Shown here one piece after another: positions 1-6,706 of a stretch of 17,781 nucleotides of DNA; the stretch's first letter is position 1; each line of letters opens with the position of its first letter. Location: the NCBI GenBank assembly GCA_902363555.1, contig CABJAM010000006.1:1-17781 (forward strand), written 5' to 3'. This stretch comes from Lachnospiraceae bacterium (lineage in GTDB: Bacteria; Bacillota; Clostridia; Lachnospirales; Lachnospiraceae). Both the position numbers and the translations under genes were made by a program. Under the pieces are notes generated by a model. The model ran no database searches. It was not told the origin of the DNA and saw nothing but the letters and a program-made list of their open reading frames with translations.

Positions 1-204
1 GCAGAGTGTGTGCATTATAAGGGAACGAGAATGTAGGGGTATGTTCATATTTAAGGGGCAGACGAAGAGATTTGTCTAAAAAGAGGGTCCCCCACTTTCC
101 AAAGTGTCCACACTTATGGGTACATTATATTTCCCCCAGCCCCCGCAGCCCCGCCCCGCCGTAATCCCCCGCCCCTTCCGCCATAAACAAAGCCTAAAAT
201 ATCG
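1..204. other. Non-coding flank downstream of the sulfatase gene
   Basis: No reading frame on either strand looks like a gene here. It holds a small hairpin (AGACGAA at 60-66 with TTTGTCT at 71-77, GAGA loop), an inverted repeat CACTTT/AAAGTG at 93-106, and a C-rich tract at 133-175. Read on the minus strand, the 93-106 repeat is followed by GGGGGACCCTCTTTTT. It could be a weak terminator for the sulfatase gene, but the stem is poor and I am not sure. Confidence 0.5.
133..175 (-). other. G-quadruplex motif 3' of the sulfatase gene
   Basis: The plus strand has C-runs of 5, 5, 4, 4, 5 and 4 bases at 133-137, 140-144, 149-152, 154-157, 166-170 and 172-175. On the minus strand, which is the sense strand of the sulfatase, these are G-runs. 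The four runs between 133 and 157 are joined by loops of only 2, 4 and 1 bases, so the pattern fits a canonical G-quadruplex. It lies about 30-72 bases past the sulfatase stop. Folding is inferred, not shown. Confidence 0.55.
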
Positions 205-1677
205 TCAAACAATCCCCACACGCTGATATTGCTCTGATGGCGCGTCGTTTTGCTTCATAAGTGCGACCAAAAGCTGAGTCATGTGCTCTTTGATGGCGGC
301 GTCCTCCAGTGGCTGTTGTTGTTCGTAGTCGTTTTGGAGGTCGAAGAGGAGGTCGCCGTATTTATAGGCATCGATGGGGCAGTGGGTGGGGCATTGGAGT
401 ACGGGCATGTTTTTGGTGAAGGAAAAGGGCTCATGGAGCCGGGCATTTTCCAGTTCGGCGGCGGTAAAAAAGGCTGTGGTGTGGGAGGGCATGAGTGTGT
501 ACTCGTACAGCGGAGTATTGTCCGCATGGATCGGGGCTTTCATAAATACGTAGCGGCCGTCGGTGCAGCATATGTGGCCGCCGTGGATGCCGAACAGGGC
601 GGCTTGGCGTACGGGCCTGTTTTCACGCAGGTGGGCCAATATGGAGCTGCCGGACATATCTTTTGGTTTTGGCAGAGCAAAGTAATCCAGTATTGTAGCG
701 GGAAGATCTATGGTCTGGACGAGGGCGTCGGTGGATCTATCGCACTTTTTGCTCACCGGGTCCCAGATAAACAGGGGCAGGTGGACAAGCTCCTGATAAA
801 AGGGCATGTAGTTTTTGGCCCAGAAATTATGTTCGCCGAGCATGTAGCCGTGGTCGGTATTAACGATGAGCAGGGTGTCCTCCCAGAGGTTATATTCATC
901 AAATTTGTCCAGGATACGGCCAAGGCTCCAGTCGCACATGGATAATAGAGCCATGTAGTTCCGGCGGGCTTCACCGGCCTGCTGTGGGGTTTCGGTGAGG
1001 GCGGCATAGTCCGGCCAATCGAAGCGGCCGCCATCATATACCTTTGGATAGAGCTTTTGAAATTCTTCAGAGGAAAAGAATGGCTCATGTGGATCGAAGC
1101 ATTCCACCTGAAGAAACCAGTTGTCGCAGTTGTGGTTTGTGTCTATAAATTCAACGCCAGCGGAGACGGTTTTTGTCTGTGGGAAATCGTTGCGGCTGTG
1201 GATATAGGAGCGGTTAACCAGATCCTGATGGTACAGCCGGCCTCGCATCCCTGTAAAATGTACCAGATTCGGGCTCGCATCCGCTCTCGGGTTCAGGTCG
1301 GCCCGGTATGGGTCGCCCTCCTGGCCGCGGATATTTTCCCAGGTGGAATAGCGGGTGTGGTAATTGGCGCCGCCATCTTCCCAATAGTGGGAATGATCGC
1401 TGACCAGATGAGAGTGGATGCCATGATTTTTAAGAATTTCAGGCATGGAGTCGTCGTAAGGCTCTATGGGGCCCCAGCTCCGGTGCAGAAAATTGTAGCG
1501 TCCTGTGTGCAGCTCTCTTCGGGCGGGCATACAGGGCAGGCTTCCGGCATAGCACTGGTCGAAACGCACCGTATGCCGTGCAAGCCGTTCAAAGTTGGGC
1601 GTCAGGCTCTGGCAGTCGCCATAAGCCGGCAGATAACGCCGGTTCAGAGAATCAAACATGACCATGATCGCTTTCAT
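205..1677 (-). CDS. Type I sulfatase (formylglycine-dependent, Cys type)
   Basis: A 490-residue arylsulfatase/alkaline-phosphatase-fold hydrolase that would remove sulfate (or a related ester) from a substrate. The signature C-x-P-x-R is present as C49-M-P-A-R53, followed by the usual LHTGR. Cys49 must be oxidised to formylglycine by a maturase not encoded here. Other likely metal ligands are D9 (in MFDSL), D275 and H276 (in NTDHG), with FDPHEPF at 194-200. The family's second N-terminal Asp is Ser10; a D/formylglycine/D/H set is also known from phosphonate monoester hydrolases, so a phosphonate or phosphate ester is an alternative. No signal peptide is seen, so it is probably cytoplasmic and acts on imported substrate. 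I chose the ATG at 1677 because CCCCCTTT at 1689-1696 gives a well-spaced AAAGGGGG on the minus strand; the ATG at 1701 has no such site. It diverges from the LacI gene. The natural substrate is unknown. Confidence 0.9.
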   Translation of the reverse strand: MKAIMVMFDSLNRRYLPAYGDCQSLTPNFERLARHTVRFDQCYAGSLPCMPARRELHTGRYNFLHRSWGPIEPYDDSMPEILKNHGIHSHLVSDHSHYWEDGGANYHTRYSTWENIRGQEGDPYRADLNPRADASPNLVHFTGMRGRLYHQDLVNRSYIHSRNDFPQTKTVSAGVEFIDTNHNCDNWFLQVECFDPHEPFFSSEEFQKLYPKVYDGGRFDWPDYAALTETPQQAGEARRNYMALLSMCDWSLGRILDKFDEYNLWEDTLLIVNTDHGYMLGEHNFWAKNYMPFYQELVHLPLFIWDPVSKKCDRSTDALVQTIDLPATILDYFALPKPKDMSGSSILAHLRENRPVRQAALFGIHGGHICCTDGRYVFMKAPIHADNTPLYEYTLMPSHTTAFFTAAELENARLHEPFSFTKNMPVLQCPTHCPIDAYKYGDLLFDLQNDYEQQQPLEDAAIKEHMTQLLVALMKQNDAPSEQYQRVGIV

Positions 1678-1703
1678 AATTAAAAAATCCCCCTTTAACA
1701 TGT

Positions 1704-1756
1704 ACTATAACAGTTCCATGCGCGGTTAAGCGCAGATTTTCGTGAACTTTTATAGT
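1704..1756 (-). promoter_or_regulatory. Long inverted repeat in the sulfatase leader
   Basis: ACTATAACAGTTC (1704-1716) and GAACTTTTATAGT (1744-1756) are complementary at 12 of 13 positions. They enclose a smaller perfect inverted repeat TGCGC/GCGCA (1719-1733). The block begins directly after the -10 box of the sulfatase promoter, so it could be an operator at the start point or an mRNA hairpin upstream of the ribosome binding site. Which of these applies cannot be told from sequence. Confidence 0.55.
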
Positions 1757-1785
1757 ATTATACATAATGCGCAGATTTTAGTAAA
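1757..1785 (-). promoter_or_regulatory. Sigma-A promoter of the sulfatase gene
   Basis: On the minus strand TTTACT (1785-1780) is followed after exactly 17 bases by a perfect TATAAT (1762-1757). This gives a leader of roughly 70 bases before the sulfatase ATG. The spacer contains GCGCAGATTTT on the plus strand (1769-1779), which is repeated at 1730-1740 just downstream of the start point. Confidence 0.7.
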
Positions 1786-1880
1786 GATATTTTGTATGGA
1801 TTGGATAGTTGGGCGCTGGTATTGTATTATTGTATACATTTTGCAGAATAAAATTGGTAAAAATTTCACATGTAAAAAAC

Positions 1881-1919
1881 TTGTGTATTTTACCTGATGA
1901 TAGTAAAATATAGGTAAAA
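1881..1919 (+). promoter_or_regulatory. Promoter of the lacI-family gene with overlapping palindromes
   Basis: TTGTGT (1881-1886), 17 bases, then TAAAAT (1904-1909) form a reasonable sigma-A promoter. Two nested perfect 8-bp inverted repeats overlap it: TATTTTAC (1886-1893) with GTAAAATA (1903-1910), and TTTTACCT (1888-1895) with AGGTAAAA (1912-1919). Such overlap is typical of an autoregulatory operator. GGTAAAAAT also occurs at 1856-1864 and 1913-1921. The 17-mer at 1903-1919 recurs with two changes at 3191-3207, upstream of the ABC operon. Confidence 0.6.
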
Positions 1920-1943
1920 ATAAAAATTGGGGGAAATGCACAA

Positions 1944-2939
1944 ATGGTAGGAATTAAAGATATCGCAAAGGCGGCCGGGGTGTCTGTATCTACGGTTTCC
2001 AATGCGCTCAACGGCAAGAAAAATGTTGGGGAAAAAACGCGGGAGCATATACTTGCGCTTTGCAAGGAGATGTCCTATTACCCCAATGCTGCCGGCAAAA
2101 GCCTTAAAAACGGGGATGCCAATACGATTTTGTTTAACTTCAGTGATTTTGACCGAAACTTTTATCTGGATATTATCAACGGGATCAGTGACTATGCGTC
2201 GGATAATGACTTTGACCTGATGATCTGCCCGAAAAAATCCTGCGAAAAGTTTATGCGCAGCGGCCTGACCAGCGGCTGTATTGTTTTGGATATGCAGATG
2301 AAAAACGATCTTTTGCTGGACGTGGCCAGTGAGAATTATCCCATTGTCCTTCTGGACCGCTACATAGAAAGTCCTTATATGAAAAGTATTGTGGTGAACA
2401 GCTATACGCCCATGGCCGAGCTTGTCCAGGGCGTGATCGAGCGGGGCTACAAGCGGTTTGCCTTCCTGGGCGGTCCGGAAAATACGGACGATAATAAGGA
2501 GCGATACCGGGCGTTTATGGACGTTTTGGACAGCAATCATATAAATTTTTCGGGCAAGAATTATTATTCCGGCGACTATCGTCAAAAGTCCGGATATATG
2601 GCTGCAAAGATTATGATCCTCAGCGATGAGGTGCCGGACTGTATCGTCTGCGCCAACGATAATATGGCCATCGGCGCCATGAAGGCGCTGAAGGAGGGCG
2701 GCTATAAGGTGCCCGACGATGTGGCTGTGACCGGCTTTGATAACAGTGTTTTGGCGGAGCCCATGGGGCTGACCACCGTGGATATTCCGGACTATGAGCG
2801 GGGCTATATGGCCGCTCAGTATTTGATCGAAAATATCCGGGGTAACATGGACACCGAGCCATTAAAGATCAGCGCCAAGGTTTTATGGCGTAAAACTGTG
2901 GGCCACGGAGACAGCGTTAAAAACCGCCATAAACGATGA
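1944..2939 (+). CDS. LacI-family transcriptional regulator
   Basis: A 331-residue LacI/GalR-type repressor, the family's usual length. The N-terminal helix-turn-helix is clear (residues about 3-25, with KDIAKAAGVSVSTVSNALNG), followed by the hinge (about 45-58). The rest is a periplasmic-binding-protein-like effector domain containing features such as FLGGPEN, CANDNMAIGAM and VAVTGFDNS. GGGGGAA about 11-16 bases before the ATG serves as the ribosome binding site. The gene lies between a divergent sulfatase and a carbohydrate ABC operon on the same strand, so it most probably controls one or both in response to a sugar. A long terminator (3011-3077) separates it from the operon, which has its own promoter. 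It is unlikely to be the global regulator CcpA, because it sits in a local catabolic cluster. The effector is unknown. Confidence 0.93.
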   Translation: MVGIKDIAKAAGVSVSTVSNALNGKKNVGEKTREHILALCKEMSYYPNAAGKSLKNGDANTILFNFSDFDRNFYLDIINGISDYASDNDFDLMICPKKSCEKFMRSGLTSGCIVLDMQMKNDLLLDVASENYPIVLLDRYIESPYMKSIVVNSYTPMAELVQGVIERGYKRFAFLGGPENTDDNKERYRAFMDVLDSNHINFSGKNYYSGDYRQKSGYMAAKIMILSDEVPDCIVCANDNMAIGAMKALKEGGYKVPDDVAVTGFDNSVLAEPMGLTTVDIPDYERGYMAAQYLIENIRGNMDTEPLKISAKVLWRKTVGHGDSVKNRHKR

Positions 2940-3010
2940 TTAAATCGCACAAAAATACCACGGACAAAAAATACCATAAGTAGTGATCCAAAACGGATCG
3001 TCTGCACATA

Positions 3011-3077
3011 TGCCCCGGCCATTGCCCTGCCTTGCTGAATATTCCGCAATCCAAGCACAATGGCCGGGGCATTTTTT
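3011..3077 (+). terminator. Long-stem terminator after the lacI-family gene
   Basis: TGCCCCGGCCATTG (3011-3024) and CAATGGCCGGGGCA (3058-3071) form a perfect 14-bp GC-rich stem followed by six T (3072-3077). The 33-base loop is unusually long, but has further pairing (TTGC with GCAA, and a GAATATTC palindrome). It begins about 70 bases after the stop codon. Confidence 0.8.
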
Positions 3078-3124
3078 GCGCGCAAGCAACGAGCCATGAA
3101 CCGGTTGCGCGCAAGCAGCGAGTC
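3076..3124 (+). repeat. Dispersed intergenic repeat, divergent copy A
   Basis: This GC-rich stretch has two tandem units, TTGCGCGCAAGCAACGAG at 3076 and TTGCGCGCAAGCAGCGAG at 3105, each opening with the 10-bp palindrome TTGCGCGCAA. The palindrome occurs a third time at 3158-3167. The GCAACGAGCCA core (3086-3096 region) matches the repeat copies near 9068 and 17722. Like them, it starts right at the T-tract of a terminator. This copy lacks the later hairpins and is a diverged or partial member. Confidence 0.55.
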
Positions 3125-3180
3125 GGGATACATAAATGACTGGCTGAAACCGGAATTTTGCGCGCAAAAAGTCGAAAAAA

Positions 3181-3228
3181 GTAAAAAATAGTAAAATATT
3201 AGTAAAATCAAGTATAAGCAAAGTAAAA
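3181..3228 (+). promoter_or_regulatory. Helically phased GTAAAA boxes upstream of the ABC operon
   Basis: GTAAAA or GTATAA starts at 3181, 3191, 3202, 3212 and 3223, that is at steps of 10, 11, 10 and 11 bases, one DNA turn each. A-tracts at 3166-3170 and 3175-3180 lead into the series. This could be intrinsically bent DNA or an array of regulator sites on one face of the helix. GTAAAATATTAGTAAAA (3191-3207) matches 15 of 17 bases of the lacI promoter box at 1903-1919. The array lies about 110-160 bp upstream of the operon's -35 box. Confidence 0.5.
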
Positions 3229-3339
3229 CGAAATGTATATTTCTAACAACAGCGATGCCGTTCAACCTGTTTCTTAGTAATTATTTTTGGCGAAAAGTAT
3301 CAAAAAGTGGCAACATGAACATGTTTTATGAAAAACATA

Positions 3340-3368
3340 TTGACAATTTGAGCAAAACGCCTTATTAT
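3340..3368 (+). promoter_or_regulatory. Strong sigma-A promoter of the sugar ABC operon
   Basis: A perfect TTGACA (3340-3345), a 17-base spacer and TATTAT (3363-3368) give a near-consensus promoter. Transcription would start near 3375, leaving a leader of about 45 bases before the binding-protein gene. Just upstream of the -35 are two small perfect inverted repeats: AACATG/CATGTT (3312-3325) and ATGTTTT/AAAACAT (3321-3338). Confidence 0.85.
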
Positions 3369-3373
3369 ATTGG

Positions 3374-3387
3374 TATAACGTTTTATA
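3374..3387 (+). promoter_or_regulatory. Candidate LacI-type operator at the ABC operon start point
   Basis: TATAACGTTTTATA is a pseudo-palindrome centred on CG (3379-3380), the central dinucleotide typical of LacI-family operators. It lies 6 bases after the -10 box, where bound repressor would block transcription. The half sites differ at one of six positions. It does not fit the catabolite-repression (cre) consensus, because the outer TG and CA are missing. Binding by the neighbouring LacI protein is inferred. Confidence 0.45.
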
Positions 3388-3418
3388 AAATAAACGTACA
3401 AAAAAGGAGGAGTTCAAA

Positions 3419-4762
3419 ATGAAGAAAGCACTTAGTGTATTACTCGCAACAGTGATGGTTGCTGGCCTGGCACTGACCGGCTGCGGTGGCGGCGGTGGTG
3501 AAACGAAAGCACCCGATACAAAAACACCGGCAGCAACGACTGCACCGGATGCTGGTGAGACAAAAGGCGCAGAGACTGAAGCACCGGCTGCTGATGAAGG
3601 CGGTAACAGTGTGGAAGCTGCAAACAAGATTATCATTTTCCAGTCCAAGGTAGAAATCCAGGATGCTCTCCAGGAGTGCGCAGATTTATACAAAGAAGAA
3701 ACCGGAGTGGAAGTTGAAATCTGGGGAACCACAGGCGACGGTTATTTACAGCAGTTAAAAACCAAGTTAGCAAACAACCAGGGCCCGACCATTTTCAATC
3801 AGGGCGGCGGCGCTGAGGTTGAGCAGATCCAGGGTTACTGTGCAGATTTAAGTGACCTGTCATTTATCAGCAGTATTGCTCCTGGTATGACCGACAGCTC
3901 TACACTCGACGGTAAAGTTTTAGGTATTCCTTACACCGTAGAAGGCTTTGGTCTTGTTTACAACAAAGACCTCATCGATGCTACAACATTAAAATCCACA
4001 GAGGATTTCATTGACGCGATCAAAGAGCAGAAGGCTAACGGCGTAGAAGGCTTTGAATTATCTCAGGAGGACTACTTCCTGATCGGCCATATCTTAAACA
4101 CACCGTTCGCATTACAGGATGATCCTGAAAAATTCGTAGAAGATGTTGCCGCTGGTACCGTTAAGATGGCAGACAACGCAATCTTCCAGGAATTTGCAGA
4201 TATGCTCGTATCCATCAGAGAAAACTGCTCCAATCCTCTTGAGAAAAACTATGATGGTGAAGTCGGCGACCTTTGCACAGGCAAAGCAGCTATGATCCAT
4301 CAGGGTAACTGGTGCGCAAGCATGTTCACAGACTATGGCTTCACAAATGCTGGTCTTGCTCCGCTTCCATTAGCAGAAAACGATAAGCTGGCTGTTGCTG
4401 TACCTACATACTGGTCTGTAAACTCCGCAGCTACACCGGAAGAGCAGCAGGCTGGTAAAGACTTCCTTACATGGCTGTATACCTCTGAAACAGGTAAGGA
4501 TTTCTTATACAACAAGTTCTTATTTATTCCATTAATTGACGGCGACACCAATGAAAACCTCGATGTCCTTTCTGCAGACGTTGCTAAATATGTTGCTGAT
4601 GGCAAGACCATCGGATGGCCGAACAAGCTGTGGCCGGCAAGTGCTGTAAATGTTTACTTTGCACCTCTGGCTCAGGAATTCTTCACAAGCCAAATGACCG
4701 CTGCTGAATTCCTTGAAAAGCTTGATACCGCATATGCAGACGCTGTTGCAAATCAGGGCTGA
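3419..4762 (+). CDS. Sugar ABC transporter substrate-binding lipoprotein
   Basis: A 447-residue family 1 extracellular solute-binding protein that captures a carbohydrate outside the membrane and delivers it to the two permeases downstream. The N-terminus is a lipoprotein signal peptide (MKKALSVLLATVMVAG) with lipobox L19-T-G-C22. It is followed by a low-complexity Gly/Thr/Ala/Glu linker to about residue 62 and then the binding-protein fold. Inside are typical stretches such as GIPYTVEGFGLVYNKDL and GKAAMIHQGNW. AAGGAGG at 3404-3410, 8 bases before the ATG, is an ideal ribosome binding site. It is the first gene of the operon and has the strongest promoter in the window. Codon choice here is more A/T-rich (TTA, AAA, ACA) than in the later genes, consistent with high expression. 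The ligand cannot be named; alpha-linked oligosaccharide or glycoside is inferred from the GH65 gene. Confidence 0.93.
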   Translation: MKKALSVLLATVMVAGLALTGCGGGGGETKAPDTKTPAATTAPDAGETKGAETEAPAADEGGNSVEAANKIIIFQSKVEIQDALQECADLYKEETGVEVEIWGTTGDGYLQQLKTKLANNQGPTIFNQGGGAEVEQIQGYCADLSDLSFISSIAPGMTDSSTLDGKVLGIPYTVEGFGLVYNKDLIDATTLKSTEDFIDAIKEQKANGVEGFELSQEDYFLIGHILNTPFALQDDPEKFVEDVAAGTVKMADNAIFQEFADMLVSIRENCSNPLEKNYDGEVGDLCTGKAAMIHQGNWCASMFTDYGFTNAGLAPLPLAENDKLAVAVPTYWSVNSAATPEEQQAGKDFLTWLYTSETGKDFLYNKFLFIPLIDGDTNENLDVLSADVAKYVADGKTIGWPNKLWPASAVNVYFAPLAQEFFTSQMTAAEFLEKLDTAYADAVANQG

Positions 4763-4806
4763 TCGATCAAAATTTTATATGACCTTACCGGTTGATACTT
4801 AATGGG

Positions 4807-4864
4807 AAGACTCTGGCATCATGGGATTGAGATATCTCCGGTGTATGCCGGGGTCTTTCTCTAT
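4807..4864 (+). terminator. Attenuating hairpin between binding protein and permeases
   Basis: AAGACTCTGGCAT (4807-4819) pairs with ATGCCGGGGTCTT (4845-4857) over 13 bp including two G-T wobbles. It is followed by a pyrimidine-rich TCTCTATT. The loop contains the palindrome GAGATATCTC (4829-4838). The long loop and weak T-tract suggest partial termination or 3'-end protection, which would make more binding protein than permease, as is common in such operons. Confidence 0.6.
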
Positions 4865-4903
4865 TAAAGGTATCCACTTTAGAAACGACGGGAGGAAATG
4901 AGC

Positions 4904-5785
4904 GTGAGAGCAAGAAAAAGAAGAGATATTGGCTGGTACTGCCTTTTTGTGCTGCCGCTGGTTGTAGTATTTACGATTATTGTTATTATACCTTTTATTA
5001 TTGGTATTGTTTATTCATTCTTTAAATGGGACGGCTTGCCGATCAACCCAAAGATTTTTGTGGGATTTTCAAATTACGCCAAGCTGTTTACCGATACACG
5101 GTTTATGACATCGGCTCTGCATACACTGATCTTTACGATTGTCGCCGTTGTTTTAATTAACGTGATCGGACTTATATTTGCACTGGTTGTTACTGGTAAG
5201 TTAAAAACCCGTAATGTTGCCAGAACGATGTTATTCATGCCGTACCTGATCGGCGGTCTGATTCTCGGTTATATCTGGAAGTTCATCCTTGGCGAGGGCT
5301 TCAAGATGATCGGCGAGAATCTTCATTTGGAAAACTTTTTCTTTAACTGGCTGACCGATAAGCATTTTGCCCTTGTGGCATTGATCGTTGTGGCCACGTG
5401 GCAGATGGCCGGTTACATTATGATCATCTATATTACCGGTATCCAGGGTATTCCGGATGATGTTATTGAAGCAGCGCAGGTGGATGGCGCAGGCTTCTGG
5501 CAGACATTATTTAAAATTAAATTCCCTCTGATCATGCCTTCCTTTACGATTTGTTTATTTATGACATTGTCCAACTGCTTCAAGATTTTCGATACCAACC
5601 TTTCGTTGACCAACGGCGGACCGAATAATGCAACAGAAATGTTCGCCATGAATATTTATAATGAAATTTTCAAGCTGAACAATTACGGCTATGGCCAGGC
5701 AAAGGCGATCCTGTTCTTTATCGTCGTGGCATGTATCACCCTTGTTCAGGTTACTATCACTAAGAAGAAAGAGGTGACAATGTAA
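4904..5785 (+). CDS. Sugar ABC transporter permease, MalF-like
   Basis: A 293-residue integral membrane protein of the binding-protein-dependent transport family (MalF/UgpA group), forming half of the channel for the sugar bound by the upstream lipoprotein. A basic N-terminus (RARKRR) precedes a first membrane helix (about residues 11-35); about five more hydrophobic segments follow. The EAA loop that contacts the ATPase is clear: DDVIEAAQVDGAGFWQTLF followed by KIKFPLI, near residue 190. I prefer GTG at 4904: GGAGG (4891-4895) is 8 bases upstream of it, but only 2 bases from the in-frame ATG at 4898. The ATG would add two residues and cannot be excluded. The stop codon overlaps the next start (TAATG), indicating translational coupling. 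No ATPase gene is nearby, so a shared MsmX/MsmK-type ATPase is likely. Confidence 0.92.
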   Translation: MRARKRRDIGWYCLFVLPLVVVFTIIVIIPFIIGIVYSFFKWDGLPINPKIFVGFSNYAKLFTDTRFMTSALHTLIFTIVAVVLINVIGLIFALVVTGKLKTRNVARTMLFMPYLIGGLILGYIWKFILGEGFKMIGENLHLENFFFNWLTDKHFALVALIVVATWQMAGYIMIIYITGIQGIPDDVIEAAQVDGAGFWQTLFKIKFPLIMPSFTICLFMTLSNCFKIFDTNLSLTNGGPNNATEMFAMNIYNEIFKLNNYGYGQAKAILFFIVVACITLVQVTITKKKEVTM

Positions 5786-6624
5786 TGAAAAAAGCCAGAG
5801 GCGTTTTTGCCAATATTATATTAATACTTTTATGCCTGGTTTATCTGTTCCCGGTATACATTATCGTTGTCAACGCATTCAAGAACCGCGCGGAGCTGTA
5901 TGAAAACATTCTTGCGTTCCCATCCAATTTCTCGTTCCAGTATTTTGCTGAAGCTATGAAAAAGATGGAATTTCTCAATGCACTGAAAAATTCACTGATT
6001 GTCACTCTTGTTTCGATCTTCTTTATCATTATCCTGGCTTCCATGTGCGCATGGATGCTGGCCCGCACGGAGCACATGATCATCAGCAAGCTTATTTTTA
6101 TGATCTTTGTCGCTACCATGCTGATCCCCTTCCAGACATTGATGATGCCTCTGATGCAGGTGCTTGGCTTTGGACGTGATACACTGCATCTTCCGGTGGT
6201 GGACTCCCTGGGCGGATTGATCTTCTGTTACATTGGGTTTGGCGCCAGTATGTCGGTGTTTTTGTTCCACGGCTTTGTTAAGTCGGTGCCTGTGGCACTG
6301 GAAGAGGCCGCTACCATCGACGGCTGCTCCAAGTTCGGCGTTTTCTGGAGAATTGTATTCCCCATGTTAAAGCCCGTAACCATGACCGTTATTATTCTGG
6401 ACGTGATCTGGATCTGGAACGATTACCTGCTTCCATCCCTCGTCCTGTCCAGCCGTGCCAACCGTACGATCCCGCTGTCCACAGCCAATTTCTTCGGACA
6501 GTTTACAATTCAGTGGAACCTTGCCATGGCAGGTCTGACACTGACCATTATTCCAGTTATTATTTTCTACCTCTGCGCTCAGAAGTATATCATCAAAGGT
6601 GTGGCAGCAGGTGCAGTTAAATAG
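5785..6624 (+). CDS. Sugar ABC transporter permease, MalG-like
   Basis: A 279-residue membrane protein of the MalG/UgpE group, the second half of the sugar channel. It shows an N-terminal helix (about residues 8-29) and a run of further hydrophobic segments (about six in all). The EAA loop is present as EEAATIDGCSKFGVFWRIVF then PMLKP, near residue 175-200. The start overlaps the previous stop by one base (TAATG at 5783-5787), and GAGGTGA at 5771-5777 supplies the ribosome binding site. This gene completes a transporter of one binding protein and two permeases. Downstream there is a perfect 15-bp inverted repeat before the phosphorylase gene. Confidence 0.93.
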   Translation: MKKARGVFANIILILLCLVYLFPVYIIVVNAFKNRAELYENILAFPSNFSFQYFAEAMKKMEFLNALKNSLIVTLVSIFFIIILASMCAWMLARTEHMIISKLIFMIFVATMLIPFQTLMMPLMQVLGFGRDTLHLPVVDSLGGLIFCYIGFGASMSVFLFHGFVKSVPVALEEAATIDGCSKFGVFWRIVFPMLKPVTMTVIILDVIWIWNDYLLPSLVLSSRANRTIPLSTANFFGQFTIQWNLAMAGLTLTIIPVIIFYLCAQKYIIKGVAAGAVK

Positions 6625-6644
6625 TTACAAAATCGAGTAAAATA

Positions 6645-6690
6645 CAATTATTCAGCAGTGCGCATAAAGCCTAAAACTGCTGAATAATTG
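6645..6690 (+). repeat. Perfect 15-bp inverted repeat before the GH65 gene
   Basis: CAATTATTCAGCAGT (6645-6659) and ACTGCTGAATAATTG (6676-6690) are exactly complementary around a 16-base loop. No T-tract follows; AGGAGG (6696-6701) comes only five bases later. It is therefore probably not a terminator, but an mRNA processing, stability or translation-control hairpin, or a protein-binding palindrome. Confidence 0.75.
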
Positions 6691-6706
6691 CTATCAGGAG
6701 GAGAAA

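Noticed and set aside
250..945. Long open frame opposite the sulfatase gene (231 codons, plus strand)
   Set aside because: It is the complement of a well-supported sulfatase gene, its product is low-complexity Val/Gly-rich, and it has no ribosome binding site or family resemblance. The frame at 1057-1683 (plus) is the same kind of shadow.
3233..3277. Small 14-codon open frame in the ABC operon upstream region
   Set aside because: It has no ribosome binding site, lies upstream of the mapped-looking promoter, and its size is expected by chance.
3368..3390. Catabolite-responsive element (cre) at the ABC promoter
   Set aside because: The central AACG is present, but the outer TG and CA of the cre consensus are missing; a local LacI-type operator fits better.
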